11,392 nucleotides of DNA, taken from the NCBI GenBank assembly GCA_013812265.1, contig JACCTQ010000174.1, positions 1 to 11,392 on the forward strand, read 5' to 3'. Positions 1-7,411 of this stretch are shown here, in pieces. The translations under genes and the position numbers were made by a program. The notes below the pieces were generated by a model. That model was not told where the DNA came from. It searched no databases and saw only the letters and a list, made by a program, of their open reading frames with translations. The DNA comes from Actinomycetota bacterium (GTDB lineage: Bacteria > Actinomycetota > Thermoleophilia > Gaiellales > Gaiellaceae). How positions within the stretch are numbered: the stretch's first letter is position 1; the number at the start of each line of letters is the position of its first letter.

Positions 1-239
1 GCGAGAAGGAGAAGGCCGCAGCTGCGTTCAAGCCGGACGCGGTTCACTGCCTGGAGCTCGGCGTCGTGGATGCGGTCGTCCCGGAGCCTCCCGGAGGAGC
101 GCAGACCGATTACGACGAGGCAGCCCGACTGCTCGCGGAGTCGCTCGCGGAGTCGCTCGACGACCTCGAAGGCATCCCGGGCGACGAGCTACGACGCCGA
201 CGCCGACGACGGTTCCGCTCCATCGGTGTCTTCGCGTAG
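1..239 (+). CDS. accA: Acetyl-CoA carboxylase carboxyltransferase, AccA-type C-terminus (partial, 5' end outside window)
   Basis: This is the last 78 codons of a gene entering from the left, read in the frame beginning at base 3 and ending at TAG 237-239. The peptide reads HCLELGVVDAVVPEPPGGAQ, then an amphipathic helix, then a basic stretch ending FRSIGVFA. The ELG-VDxVVPEPxGGA block and the terminal FRxIGVF are hallmarks of the alpha carboxyltransferase subunit of acetyl-CoA carboxylase. That subunit transfers CO2 from carboxybiotin to acetyl-CoA to give malonyl-CoA, the first committed step of fatty acid synthesis, in the cytoplasm. In many actinobacteria the beta and alpha parts are fused (AccDA), and this fragment cannot tell a fusion from a separate AccA. 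Oddities are a 12-bp tandem repeat coding LAESLAES and a run of seven arginines (192-212) where relatives usually have a mixed Glu/Ala/Arg/Tyr segment. The assignment rests on motif memory, not a search. Confidence 0.82.
   Translation, partial: EKEKAAAAFKPDAVHCLELGVVDAVVPEPPGGAQTDYDEAARLLAESLAESLDDLEGIPGDELRRRRRRRFRSIGVFA
131..159 (+). repeat. 12-bp in-frame tandem repeat, about 2.4 copies, inside accA
   Basis: The unit gctcgcggagtc occurs at 131-142 and 143-154, followed by a partial copy gctcg at 155-159. The unit is a multiple of three, so it duplicates four residues (LAES LAES L) within a predicted helix without breaking the frame. It looks like a slippage product tolerated in a surface helix. 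Confidence 0.75.
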
Positions 240-316
240 CGCTCGCGTATACGTGAATCCACACTATCCACAGGCTTTTCCCCGGAGGCTGTGACAGATT
301 TCTGCGACGTCGCCGC

Positions 317-2641
317 ATGGGGAAACTCGCCGACTACCACCGCAAGCGCGATCCGAAGCGAACGCCAGAACCGTTTGGCGATCGCAAGCGAGGGACCGAC
401 CCGATCTTCGTCGTCCAGCGCCATGACGCGCGCCGGCTGCACTACGACTTTCGCCTCGAGCGCGGTGGGGCGCTGGCGAGCTGGGCTGTGCCGAAGGGTG
501 TTCCGCTGGAGCCCGGCGAGCAGCATCTCGCCGTCCACGTCGAGGACCACCCCCTCGAGTATGCAACCTTCGAAGGCGAGATCCCGGCGGGGCAGTACGG
601 CGCAGGGCAGGTCGAGATCTGGGACCGGGGAAGCTATGAGCTGGTCGAGGAGAAGAAGAACGGCGGTCTCACCGTGCGCCTCCACGGGGAGCGTCTGCGG
701 GGAATCTGGGCGCTCGTGCCGGCCAAGCTGTCCGGCGATCCGAAGAACTGGCTCCTGATCCGAAAGCGAGACCAGTCAGCGCACGAGGCGCGGGAGCGGG
801 TGTCCTATGCGCCCATGCTCGCCACGCTTTCCGGCGATGTGCCTTCCGGACCGGGTTGGCTGTTCGAGGTGAAGTGGGACGGCTACCGGACGCTGGCGTA
901 CGTTCGGGATGGGGAGGTCGAGCTGAAGAGCCGAAAGGGGAACGATCTGAGTGGGCGCTTCGCTTCGGTGCGCAAGGCGGTCGAGGCGAGCGTGAAGACA
1001 CCGGAATGCGTACTCGACGGCGAGGTTTGCGCGTTGGACGAGCAAGGCCGCTCCAGCTTCTCGGCCATGCAGCAAGGGAGGTCGGAGTCACCGCTCGTGT
1101 ACTACGTGTTCGACGTGATCGAGGCGGATGGCGAGCCGCTGGTAGCGCTTCCCCTGACCGAGCGCCGCCGCCGCCTGGAAGGCATTTTGGACCGCAGAAA
1201 CCGCACGGTGGTGCTGTCCGAAGCGTTCGACGACGGAGTGGCCTTGCTCGACGTCGCGAAGGAGCAGGCGCTCGAGGGGGTGGTCGCGAAGCGGGCCGAC
1301 TCCCGCTACTTGCCGGGCAAGCGCAGCCGCGAGTGGGTCAAGGTGAAGACGCATGGGCGACAGGAATTCGTGATCGCCGGCTACACGAAGGGTCAGGGCC
1401 GACGCTCGGCCAGCTTCGGCTCGCTTGTGCTCGCTTTGAGTCGCGCCGGCGAGCTGTCCTATGCCGGCAACTGCGGGACGGGTTTCGACGAAGAGGAGAT
1501 CGAGCGCCTGCTCGGGAGGCTCCGCCCGCTCGAGCGGGCGACCTCGCCGTTCGACGTGGCTCCGAAGATGCCGAAGATCCGTAAGGGCGATGTCGTCTGG
1601 GTGGAGCCGCAGCTCGTCTGTGAGGTCGAGTTCGCCGAGTGGACACACGATGGGCACCTGCGGGCGCCGGTGTACAAGAGGTTGCGGGAGGACAAGCAGC
1701 CCGATGAGGTGCGGCGGGAGCAGCCGCTGCCGACCGAGCTCCGACGGGGCAAGCGGGTGCTGAAGCTCTCGAATCTGGACAAGCCGTTCTGGCCCGAGGA
1801 GGGGATCACGAAGGGCGATCTGCTCTCCTACTACCGCGCCGTCGCGCCGGTGGTCGTGCCCCATCTCCGCGACCGGCCGTTCACGATGAAGCGCTACCCG
1901 GACGGCTGGCGGGGTAAGCACTTCTTCCAGAAGGACGCGCCCAAGCACATGCCCGACTGGATCAAGCGGGCTCCCTACATGGCTACGACTCGCGAGTCAC
2001 CCAGACGCACACGGCGGATCGAGGTGCCGTTCGTGAACGACGAGCTCGCGCTGCTGTGGATGGTGAACATGGGCTGTATCGACCTGAATGTCTGGTACTC
2101 GCGCTTCGACAAGTCGAATACGCCGGACTTCGTGCTCTTCGACCTCGATCCGTCCGACGACGTCGGGTTCCCGGAGACCGTGCAAGTTGCTCTGCTCGTG
2201 AAGGAGGCGCTCGACACGCTCGGGCTCGAAAGCTTTCCGAAGACGAGCGGAGCCGACGGCATCCACGTCCTGGTACCGATCGCACGGCGCCACACCTACG
2301 AGCAGACGCGACAGTTCTCGGAGATCATCGCGGGCACGCTCGCGCGCCTCCACCCCGGACTCGTCACAACCGAATGGACACGGGCCAAGCGCCGCGGCGT
2401 CCTCATCGACTCGAACCAGAACGGCGAGGGTAAGACGATCGCCTCGGTCTACTCGGTGCGTCCGAAGGAAGGGGCGCCCGTCTCCACGCCGCTGCGGTGG
2501 GAGGAAGTGAACGACAAGCTCGATCCGGCGGCTTTCACCATGGAGACCGTGCTGACCCGCGTCGCCCGCAGCGGCGACCTCTTCGAGGGCGTGCTTGCGG
2601 GCAAGCAGTCGCTGACGGCGGCGCTGGCGGCGATCCAGTAG
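317..2641 (+). CDS. ligD: Multifunctional non-homologous end-joining DNA ligase LigD (PE-LIG-POL)
   Basis: This 774-residue protein repairs double-strand breaks, normally with Ku, by trimming, filling and sealing ends. Residues about 1-155 are the 3'-phosphoesterase domain (RHDARRLHYDFRLE 35-48, AVHVEDHP 72-79, WLLIRKRD 145-152). Residues about 165-460 are the ATP-dependent ligase: motif I EVKWDGYR with nucleotidyl Lys186, YYVFDV 262-267, EGVVAKR 320-326 and WVKVK 340-344, then an OB fold. Residues about 480-774 are the archaeo-eukaryotic primase-type polymerase, with the metal-binding pair D609/D611 in FDLDPSDD, SGADGIHV 644-651, and a third likely metal ligand D698. The order matches the Pseudomonas enzyme, not the mycobacterial POL-PE-LIG order. 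All catalytic motifs are present, so it looks functional. ATG 317 begins the MGKLADYHRKRDPKRTPEP leader typical of the family. No ribosome binding site stands at the right distance: GGAGG at 284-288 is 28 nt away. The 240-316 gap shows no convincing promoter. Confidence 0.96.
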   Translation: MGKLADYHRKRDPKRTPEPFGDRKRGTDPIFVVQRHDARRLHYDFRLERGGALASWAVPKGVPLEPGEQHLAVHVEDHPLEYATFEGEIPAGQYGAGQVEIWDRGSYELVEEKKNGGLTVRLHGERLRGIWALVPAKLSGDPKNWLLIRKRDQSAHEARERVSYAPMLATLSGDVPSGPGWLFEVKWDGYRTLAYVRDGEVELKSRKGNDLSGRFASVRKAVEASVKTPECVLDGEVCALDEQGRSSFSAMQQGRSESPLVYYVFDVIEADGEPLVALPLTERRRRLEGILDRRNRTVVLSEAFDDGVALLDVAKEQALEGVVAKRADSRYLPGKRSREWVKVKTHGRQEFVIAGYTKGQGRRSASFGSLVLALSRAGELSYAGNCGTGFDEEEIERLLGRLRPLERATSPFDVAPKMPKIRKGDVVWVEPQLVCEVEFAEWTHDGHLRAPVYKRLREDKQPDEVRREQPLPTELRRGKRVLKLSNLDKPFWPEEGITKGDLLSYYRAVAPVVVPHLRDRPFTMKRYPDGWRGKHFFQKDAPKHMPDWIKRAPYMATTRESPRRTRRIEVPFVNDELALLWMVNMGCIDLNVWYSRFDKSNTPDFVLFDLDPSDDVGFPETVQVALLVKEALDTLGLESFPKTSGADGIHVLVPIARRHTYEQTRQFSEIIAGTLARLHPGLVTTEWTRAKRRGVLIDSNQNGEGKTIASVYSVRPKEGAPVSTPLRWEEVNDKLDPAAFTMETVLTRVARSGDLFEGVLAGKQSLTAALAAIQ

Positions 2642-2645
2642 GGGT

Positions 2646-2664
2646 TTGTGGCTCTGAGCCACAA
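2646..2664. terminator. Perfect 8-bp hairpin between convergent ligD and ndh
   Basis: TTGTGGCT (2646-2653), loop CTG, AGCCACAA (2657-2664) form a perfect inverted repeat beginning 5 nt after the ligD stop, between two convergent genes. It lacks a T-tract on either side, so it is a transcript-end or stabilising hairpin rather than a classic intrinsic terminator. The symmetry means it could act on both transcripts. Confidence 0.6.
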
Positions 2665-2685
2665 GCTCGAAATTGTGACGCTGGC

Positions 2686-2700
2686 CCCGGCCCAGCCGGG
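2686..2700. terminator. Second GC hairpin in the ligD/ndh gap
   Basis: CCCGGC (2686-2691), loop CCA, GCCGGG (2695-2700) is a 6-bp all-GC stem lying 10 nt before the ndh stop codon. With the hairpin at 2646-2664 it makes a two-hairpin transcript end in a 68-nt gap. It has no T-tract. Confidence 0.4.
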
Positions 2701-2709
2701 TCCGGTCCG

Positions 2710-3990
2710 CTACTCGTCCCGCAGGCCGCGCGGATGCCCCAGCGTGCGGAGCTCGACGATGTCCCGCCTGAAGAAGAGCGCGACGGTCCAGTCGGTAAGG
2801 ACGCGGAGCTTCCGCGTCAGGAGCGGCAGTTGGTACAGGTGGTACGTGCGGGTGATCCACCACCCGAGGAAACCGCGGAAGCGTAGCCCGAGAACATCCG
2901 CGATTCCGCGATAGCGCCCCAGGGTAGCCACCTGACCCAACATGCGATAGCGGTAGGGCCGACGCTCGCCCTTCAGGTTCTTGGCCAGGCGGCGAGCCTG
3001 GCGGAGGGCGTGCTGGCACGTGGGCGGGTCCGGGTGCTCGGGCGTTGCCTCGTTGGGCACTCGCGCACAATCGCCGAGCGCCCAGACGCGCTCGTCGAAC
3101 TCCGTCTGAAGTGTCGGTCGAACCGGGATGCGCCCGCGTTCGTCGAGCGGCAGACCGAGCTCGCCGAGGACAGGGTGCGCACGCACGCCCGCCGTCCAGA
3201 CGAGGGTGTTCGTCAGGATGCGAGCTCCGTCCGACAAGACGACCGCGTGAGCCTCGGCCGCCCCCAGCGTCGTGTTGACCCGGATGTCGACACCACGGCG
3301 CGCGAGCAGTTCGGCCGCGTAGTCACCGAGCCGCGTGGGGATCTCGGGAAGAATCTTGGGCGCCGCGTCGACGAGCACCCACTGCTGTTGCTCATGGCGG
3401 AGGGACGGGTAGAAGCGAAGCGCGTCGCGGACGAGGTCCGAGAGCTCGGCGAGCGCCTCGACGCCCGCGTACCCCGCCCCCACGAACACGAACGTCAGCT
3501 CGCGCCGGCGGTGCTGCTCGTTCGCCGCAGCCACCGCCGCCTCGAGCCGGCGGAGCACGTGGTTTCGCAGCTGGATCGCATCGGCCAGATCCTTGAAGCC
3601 GAGCCCGTGCTCGGCGAGCCCCGGTACGGGCAGGGTGCGTGAGATGGAGCCGAGAGCGAGCACGAGATTGCTGTAGCCGATCCAGAAGAGGTCCTCCTCC
3701 GTCTCGACCTGGACGCGCTGCCGGTCACGATCGATGGCGACCGCTCGCCCCAGCAGTAGCTCCGCATGCGGGCACATCATCCGGAGCGGCACGACCACGT
3801 GCCTGGGCTCCAGGGTTCCGGATGCTGCCTCCGGGAGCAGCGGCGTGAACAACATGAAGTTCTCCGGGCTGACGATGGTCGCACCTCGCTTGCCGAGCAG
3901 CCGCGCGACATAGCCTCCGGCGTAACCCCCGCCCACGACGAGGGTTCCTCCGCGGGCGTCACGCCGGGTCTCCGAGTGGATGGAAGCCAC
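2710..3990 (-). CDS. ndh: Type II NADH:quinone oxidoreductase (NDH-2), FAD-dependent
   Basis: A single-subunit, non-proton-pumping dehydrogenase that passes electrons from NADH through FAD to membrane quinone. Numbered from the GTG at 3990 (426 residues), the FAD-binding Rossmann motif VVGGGYAG is at 18-25, the NAD-binding motif VFVGAGYAG at 168-176, and the second FAD motif WALGDCA at 303-309. The Trp- and basic-rich C-terminus (FLGWWITRTYHLYQ, then LTDWTVALFFRRD) is the usual amphipathic membrane anchor. The length fits the family. An in-frame ATG at 4020 would add ten residues (MPRSDGKDTR) but would overlap the start of the divergent gene at 4014. The GTG at 3990 keeps the starts 23 nt apart and leaves about 17 residues before the Rossmann strand, so I prefer it. 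Another pyridine nucleotide-disulfide oxidoreductase is possible, but the anchor argues for NDH-2. Confidence 0.9.
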   Translation of the reverse strand: MASIHSETRRDARGGTLVVGGGYAGGYVARLLGKRGATIVSPENFMLFTPLLPEAASGTLEPRHVVVPLRMMCPHAELLLGRAVAIDRDRQRVQVETEEDLFWIGYSNLVLALGSISRTLPVPGLAEHGLGFKDLADAIQLRNHVLRRLEAAVAAANEQHRRRELTFVFVGAGYAGVEALAELSDLVRDALRFYPSLRHEQQQWVLVDAAPKILPEIPTRLGDYAAELLARRGVDIRVNTTLGAAEAHAVVLSDGARILTNTLVWTAGVRAHPVLGELGLPLDERGRIPVRPTLQTEFDERVWALGDCARVPNEATPEHPDPPTCQHALRQARRLAKNLKGERRPYRYRMLGQVATLGRYRGIADVLGLRFRGFLGWWITRTYHLYQLPLLTRKLRVLTDWTVALFFRRDIVELRTLGHPRGLRDE

Positions 3991-4001
3991 CCGCGTATCT
4001 T

Positions 4002-4007
4002 TACCAT
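4002..4007 (+). promoter_or_regulatory. Candidate -10 box for the SLOG gene (leaderless transcript)
   Basis: TACCAT fits TANNNT and ends exactly 6 nt before GTG 4014, so transcription would begin at the start codon. No Shine-Dalgarno sequence precedes this gene and no good -35 is seen. The methyltransferase gene shows the same arrangement. Confidence 0.4.
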
Positions 4008-4013
4008 CGCTCC

Positions 4014-4466
4014 GTGGCATCTCGACAGGTCTCGGTCATCGGAGCTGGGCGCGCGACGCGCGAGCTCGAGCAGTTGGCCGAGGAGACCGGGCGCTTGCTG
4101 GCCGAACGGGGTTGCACTGTGGTCTGCGGCGGCCTCGGCGGCGTGATGGAGGCAGCTGCGCGTGGAGCCAAGCAGGCGGGCGGAACAACGGTCGGCATCC
4201 TGCCCGGGGAGAGCCGCGCGGGCGCGAGCGAGTGGCTGGATCACACCGTTGTCACCGGCATCGGTCATGCGAGGAATCTGGCTGTCGTCGCGAGCGGCGA
4301 TGCTGTCATCGCCGTGGGCGGCGAGTGGGGCACTCTGGCCGAGATCGGCTTCGCCATGAAGCTGGGCCGCCGGGTGGTGGTCCTGCAGCCCGGGTGGGAG
4401 CTCGAGGGCGTTGAGACGGCTGCGACACCGCGCGGCGCAGTCGACGCAGCGCTACGAGACCTATGA
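4014..4466 (+). CDS. SLOG/LOG-type Rossmann protein, TIGR00725-like
   Basis: A 150-residue single-domain protein with a Rossmann-like fold of the SLOG (Smf/DprA-LOG) superfamily. It starts with strand VSVIGAG (6-12), followed by the turn GGLGGVMEAAARGA (39-52), GILPG (61-65) and VGGEWGTLAEIG (101-112). The last is the counterpart of the PGGxGTxxE motif of lysine decarboxylase-like LOG proteins, which bind or cleave nucleotide-type ligands. LOG enzymes proper release cytokinin bases from their ribotides; the small TIGR00725 branch has no firm function, so I give none. GTG 4014 fits because the first strand begins only five residues later. The gene is divergent from ndh and overlaps the convergent helicase gene by 6 nt, sharing ctatga. 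It could be a housekeeping nucleotide-binding protein or a ligand sensor. Fold assignment is firm, role is open. Confidence 0.85.
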   Translation: MASRQVSVIGAGRATRELEQLAEETGRLLAERGCTVVCGGLGGVMEAAARGAKQAGGTTVGILPGESRAGASEWLDHTVVTGIGHARNLAVVASGDAVIAVGGEWGTLAEIGFAMKLGRRVVVLQPGWELEGVETAATPRGAVDAALRDL

Positions 4467-6725
4467 CGAGCGCCCGGCCGAGAGATCGACGCGGAGCATC
4501 CGCTGCAGCAACGTGAGCGCTCCGCGCTTGTCGAGGAGCTCGTTGAGGTTGCCGCACTTCGGCGACTGGACGCACGAGGGACAGCCGCGCTCGCATGGGC
4601 AGCCGGCGAGCATCTGTGCGGTGTCCTCCACCCAGCCCTCGAAGGCGTCGAAGCCACGCTCCGCGATCCCGACGCCTCCGGGATGGCCGTCGTAGATGAA
4701 GACCGTCGGTCGTCCCGTCTGAAAGTGGACGTTCGTGGACAGGCCGCCTATGTCCCAGCGGTCGCACATCGCCCAGAGCGGTAGCAGCGCAATCAGCGAG
4801 TGCTCGGCGGCATGCAGGCTGGACAGCAGAGCCGGCTCACGTTCCAGACCCTCGAGCATCCATGGTTCCGGCAGGAACCAGATGGCCTCGGTCTCGAACT
4901 GCGTCTGGGGCAGCTCGAGCGGAACGAGGTCGATCGTGGCCCCGTCCGAGATCGCCTTGCGCTGGAAGGCGATCACCTGCTCGGTGACCGAGACGCGGCC
5001 GAACGACAGCTCGAGGCCGAGACGCCGCTCTCTTCTCAGCGCGTGCTCGATCGCTGTGGTCGCCTCCTTCTTCGCCTGCGTGTAGTAGTCGTCGGCGAAC
5101 GGCTCCACGAGCGCCGTGCGCCGCTCGAGGTCGAGCTCTCGCACGACGAACGACTCCCCGAGGTGGAGGTAGACGGCGCCGTCGTGCACGGTCGAGTAGG
5201 CACGCTCGAGCTCCATGAGACCGAGGAGCGAGCCCGTCTGCGCATCGATGACCGAGATCGAATCCGGGCTCGTCGATCGCAGCGGCACGCGTGCAGCCGG
5301 GTAGTCGCGGCCGGCCCACACGTAACCGGCCGGTGTCAGCTTGAGATCGTCGAGCAGCTCCGCCCGCTGCAACGCCTCGTCCCCGAGGAGCGGGCGGTCA
5401 CGGTCGTCGAGCGGCGCCTCGAAGGCCGCGGCGCGAACGTGGCCGTCGAGAATCCGCGGGTTGGCATGGTCGAGGATCGTCGCCTCGACGCATCGCGAGA
5501 GCAGCGTCTCCGGCTCGCGCATGAAGTACTGGTCGAGAGCGTCCTCGCTGGCCACCAGGAGGGCGAGACCGTGCCCGCGCCGCCCGGCTCGGCCCCACTG
5601 CTGGCGCAGGCTCGCGACCGTCCCGGGGAAGCCGACCGAGATGGCGCAGTCGAGCAGGCCAATGTCGATCCCGAGCTCGAGCGCGTCCGTCGCGGTGACG
5701 CCGAGCAAATCGCCCTCCACCAGCCGCTGCTCGATCTGCCGCCGCTGGGCAGGCGTATAGCCGGCGCGATACGGCGTCAGCCGCCCGGCCAGCGCGCGGT
5801 CGTCGAGCCGCTGCACCGTGAACCGGTGGATCAGCTCTGTCGCCTTGCGGCTCTTTGCAAAGCAAATCGTGCGAAGGTCCCGTGACACGAGGTCGGCCAT
5901 AAGCCGGGACGCCTCCCCGAGTGCGCTCGCGCGCACGCCCAGCTCGTCGTCCAGAAGCGGTGGGTTCCAGAGCGCGATCGTCCGCTCGGCGCGTGGAGCT
6001 GCATCGTCCGAGATCACGGTCGCCTCGAGGCCCGTGAGTGAACGAGCCAGCGAGCCGGGGTTCGCGATCGTCGCCGACGCGAGCAGGAACTGTGGCTCCG
6101 CACCGTAGATGCGCGCGACCCGTCGCAGTCTGCGAAGGACGTTTGCGACATGCGATCCGAAGACACCGCGGTACACGTGGGCCTCGTCCACAACGACGAA
6201 GCGCAGGTTCTGAAGCACGTCACCCCAGCGGTCATGGTGGGGCAAGACCCCGACGTGGAGCATGTCCGGATTCGTCAGGATGACGTTCGCCCACTTGCGG
6301 ATCTGCCAGCGCCGCTCGGTCTCTGTGTCGCCGTCGTAGATGGCACTTCGGAGGCCGGGAGCGCCTAGTCCCGCGAGCGAGCGCGCCTGATCCTGCGCGA
6401 GCGCTTTCGTGGGGTACAGATACAGCGCTCGTTGCTTGGGGTCTCGCGCGACGCCGTCCAGAACGGGGAGGTTGAAGGCGAGCGTCTTTCCGCTTGCGGT
6501 TCCGGTCGTGACGATGACGTGCTCCCCGCGCGCTGCCGCCTCCCACGCCTCCGCCTGGTGCTCGTAGAGGGAGTCCACGCCCCGGCCGCAAAGCGCCGCG
6601 CGCAAGCGAGGCTCGACCTCCGCCGGAACCGGAGTCGTGCGTGCCGCTCGGGCCGGCTCGGTCGCGAGGTAGGCGAGCTCCTCTCCGGTGAGAAGGTCGC
6701 CCCAGCCGGTCGCCGTAACGGTCAC
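4461..6725 (-). CDS. DEAH-box superfamily 2 helicase, MrfA/YprA/Hrq1-like, with C-terminal cysteine cluster (DUF1998-type)
   Basis: This 754-residue ATP-driven DNA helicase has TGTASGK (74-80, Walker A Lys80), YPTKAL (104-109), DEAH (180-183), SAT (217-219), TDALELGIDIG (346-356) and QQWGRAGRRG (375-384), the full superfamily 2 set. The C-terminal third carries HPGGVGIAERGF (681-692) and five cysteines in CPCERGCPSC...C (709, 711, 715, 718, 724), the zinc-binding DUF1998-type end of MrfA (B. subtilis YprA) and Hrq1-like helicases. MrfA repairs mitomycin C damage; a DNA-repair role here is inferred by family. I chose GTG 6725 because it overlaps the methyltransferase stop (GTGA) and has GAGG at 6736-6733, 7 nt upstream. 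The frame stays open to about 7370, but that extension lies inside the methyltransferase gene and reads as low-complexity Arg-rich noise. The two genes are probably translationally coupled. The 3' end overlaps the SLOG gene. Confidence 0.92.
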   Translation of the reverse strand: MTVTATGWGDLLTGEELAYLATEPARAARTTPVPAEVEPRLRAALCGRGVDSLYEHQAEAWEAAARGEHVIVTTGTASGKTLAFNLPVLDGVARDPKQRALYLYPTKALAQDQARSLAGLGAPGLRSAIYDGDTETERRWQIRKWANVILTNPDMLHVGVLPHHDRWGDVLQNLRFVVVDEAHVYRGVFGSHVANVLRRLRRVARIYGAEPQFLLASATIANPGSLARSLTGLEATVISDDAAPRAERTIALWNPPLLDDELGVRASALGEASRLMADLVSRDLRTICFAKSRKATELIHRFTVQRLDDRALAGRLTPYRAGYTPAQRRQIEQRLVEGDLLGVTATDALELGIDIGLLDCAISVGFPGTVASLRQQWGRAGRRGHGLALLVASEDALDQYFMREPETLLSRCVEATILDHANPRILDGHVRAAAFEAPLDDRDRPLLGDEALQRAELLDDLKLTPAGYVWAGRDYPAARVPLRSTSPDSISVIDAQTGSLLGLMELERAYSTVHDGAVYLHLGESFVVRELDLERRTALVEPFADDYYTQAKKEATTAIEHALRRERRLGLELSFGRVSVTEQVIAFQRKAISDGATIDLVPLELPQTQFETEAIWFLPEPWMLEGLEREPALLSSLHAAEHSLIALLPLWAMCDRWDIGGLSTNVHFQTGRPTVFIYDGHPGGVGIAERGFDAFEGWVEDTAQMLAGCPCERGCPSCVQSPKCGNLNELLDKRGALTLLQRMLRVDLSAGRSS

Positions 6726-7405
6726 CGGCGAGCCTCGACCGCGATCAGGTAGGGGTAGTCCTCTTCGCCTGGCTCGTCCACCCGCTGGAGGACGAGGCCG
6801 GCGCCGACAAACGCGTTCAGGAACGCCCCGAGCGGCAGATGGTTGACGCCTACGCGTCCGCGTATGCCCTCCCGGCCGAAGCGGAAGCCGGGCGCCTCGT
6901 GCCACCACTCCTGTCGGCGATAACCCTCGTGAAGAAGGTGAGGGCCGTCCGTTCGACGCTCCGCCGTGGGACTGAGGAAACACGGATGCGGGCCGACGTA
7001 CACGAGCTTGCCGCCAGGAACGAGGACGCGTGCAGCCTCTCGGGCGACAGCGGGGAAGTCGTCGAAGTCGGTGTGCGTGAGCAGCGAGACGACCGCGGCG
7101 AACGAGGCGTCCGCGAACGGTAAGTCCGTCGCATCCGCGTGGACTAGCTCGGCGCCGATTCCGGCCGCGTGCTCCTCGGCCACGCGCAGCTGGTCGGACG
7201 ACACGTCGACGCCCACGATCGACCACCTCAGCCTGTCGAGCAAGTCGAAGGCGACTCCCGTGCCGCAGCCGAGATCGAGACAGCGACCGGGACCTCGACC
7301 GAGCAGCTCTTCGAGAGCGTCGAGCGGCACGCTCGCGAGCGGGCTGTCCCGCACCAGGGCGTCGTACCATTCGGCGAGACCGTCATACCGGGCGATCTGG
7401 CCCAT
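6722..7405 (-). CDS. Class I SAM-dependent methyltransferase
   Basis: A 227-residue protein with the seven-strand methyltransferase fold: motif I CLDLGCGTG (42-50), acidic end of strand 2 VGVDVS (64-69), HADATDLPF (89-97) for adenine binding, VVSLLTHTDF (105-114), and the post-motif LVPGGKLVYVGPH (128-140). It resembles small-molecule methyltransferases of the Methyltransf_11/25 type. It lacks the (N/D/S)PP(Y/F) motif of DNA base methylases, so I do not read it as a modification enzyme. The substrate is unknown; the aromatic, His-rich stretch HEGYRRQEWWHEAPGFRFG may line its pocket. It is the first gene of a two-gene operon and its TGA overlaps the GTG of the helicase. ATG 7405 is preceded by a -10-like box at leaderless distance. 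Physical coupling to the helicase suggests, but does not prove, a shared process. Confidence 0.88.
   Translation of the reverse strand: MGQIARYDGLAEWYDALVRDSPLASVPLDALEELLGRGPGRCLDLGCGTGVAFDLLDRLRWSIVGVDVSSDQLRVAEEHAAGIGAELVHADATDLPFADASFAAVVSLLTHTDFDDFPAVAREAARVLVPGGKLVYVGPHPCFLSPTAERRTDGPHLLHEGYRRQEWWHEAPGFRFGREGIRGRVGVNHLPLGAFLNAFVGAGLVLQRVDEPGEEDYPYLIAVEARR
6733..6736 (-). promoter_or_regulatory. Ribosome binding site supporting the helicase GTG start
   Basis: On the minus strand GAGG lies 7 nt before GTG 6725, inside the end of the methyltransferase gene. It is the main support for starting the helicase there rather than further upstream in its open frame. Confidence 0.5.
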
Positions 7406-7411
7406 GTCTCG

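Noticed and set aside
291..758. A separate gene beginning at GTG 291 after GGAGG
   Set aside because: It overlaps the 5' end of ligD in another frame, its sequence is Ser/Arg/Thr-rich like a shadow frame, and the spacing to GGAGG is only 2 nt.
4461..7370. A 969-residue helicase starting at 7370
   Set aside because: Residues before the GTG at 6725 are Arg-rich noise from the frame opposite codon positions of the methyltransferase gene. The methyltransferase is well supported on the same strand in another frame, and the GTGA overlap with a ribosome binding site marks the true start.
4461..7405. A DISARM-like defence locus (helicase plus DUF1998 plus methyltransferase)
   Set aside because: The methyltransferase lacks DNA-methylase motifs, the cysteine domain is part of the helicase as in MrfA, and no phospholipase D-type or separate DrmB-like gene is present.
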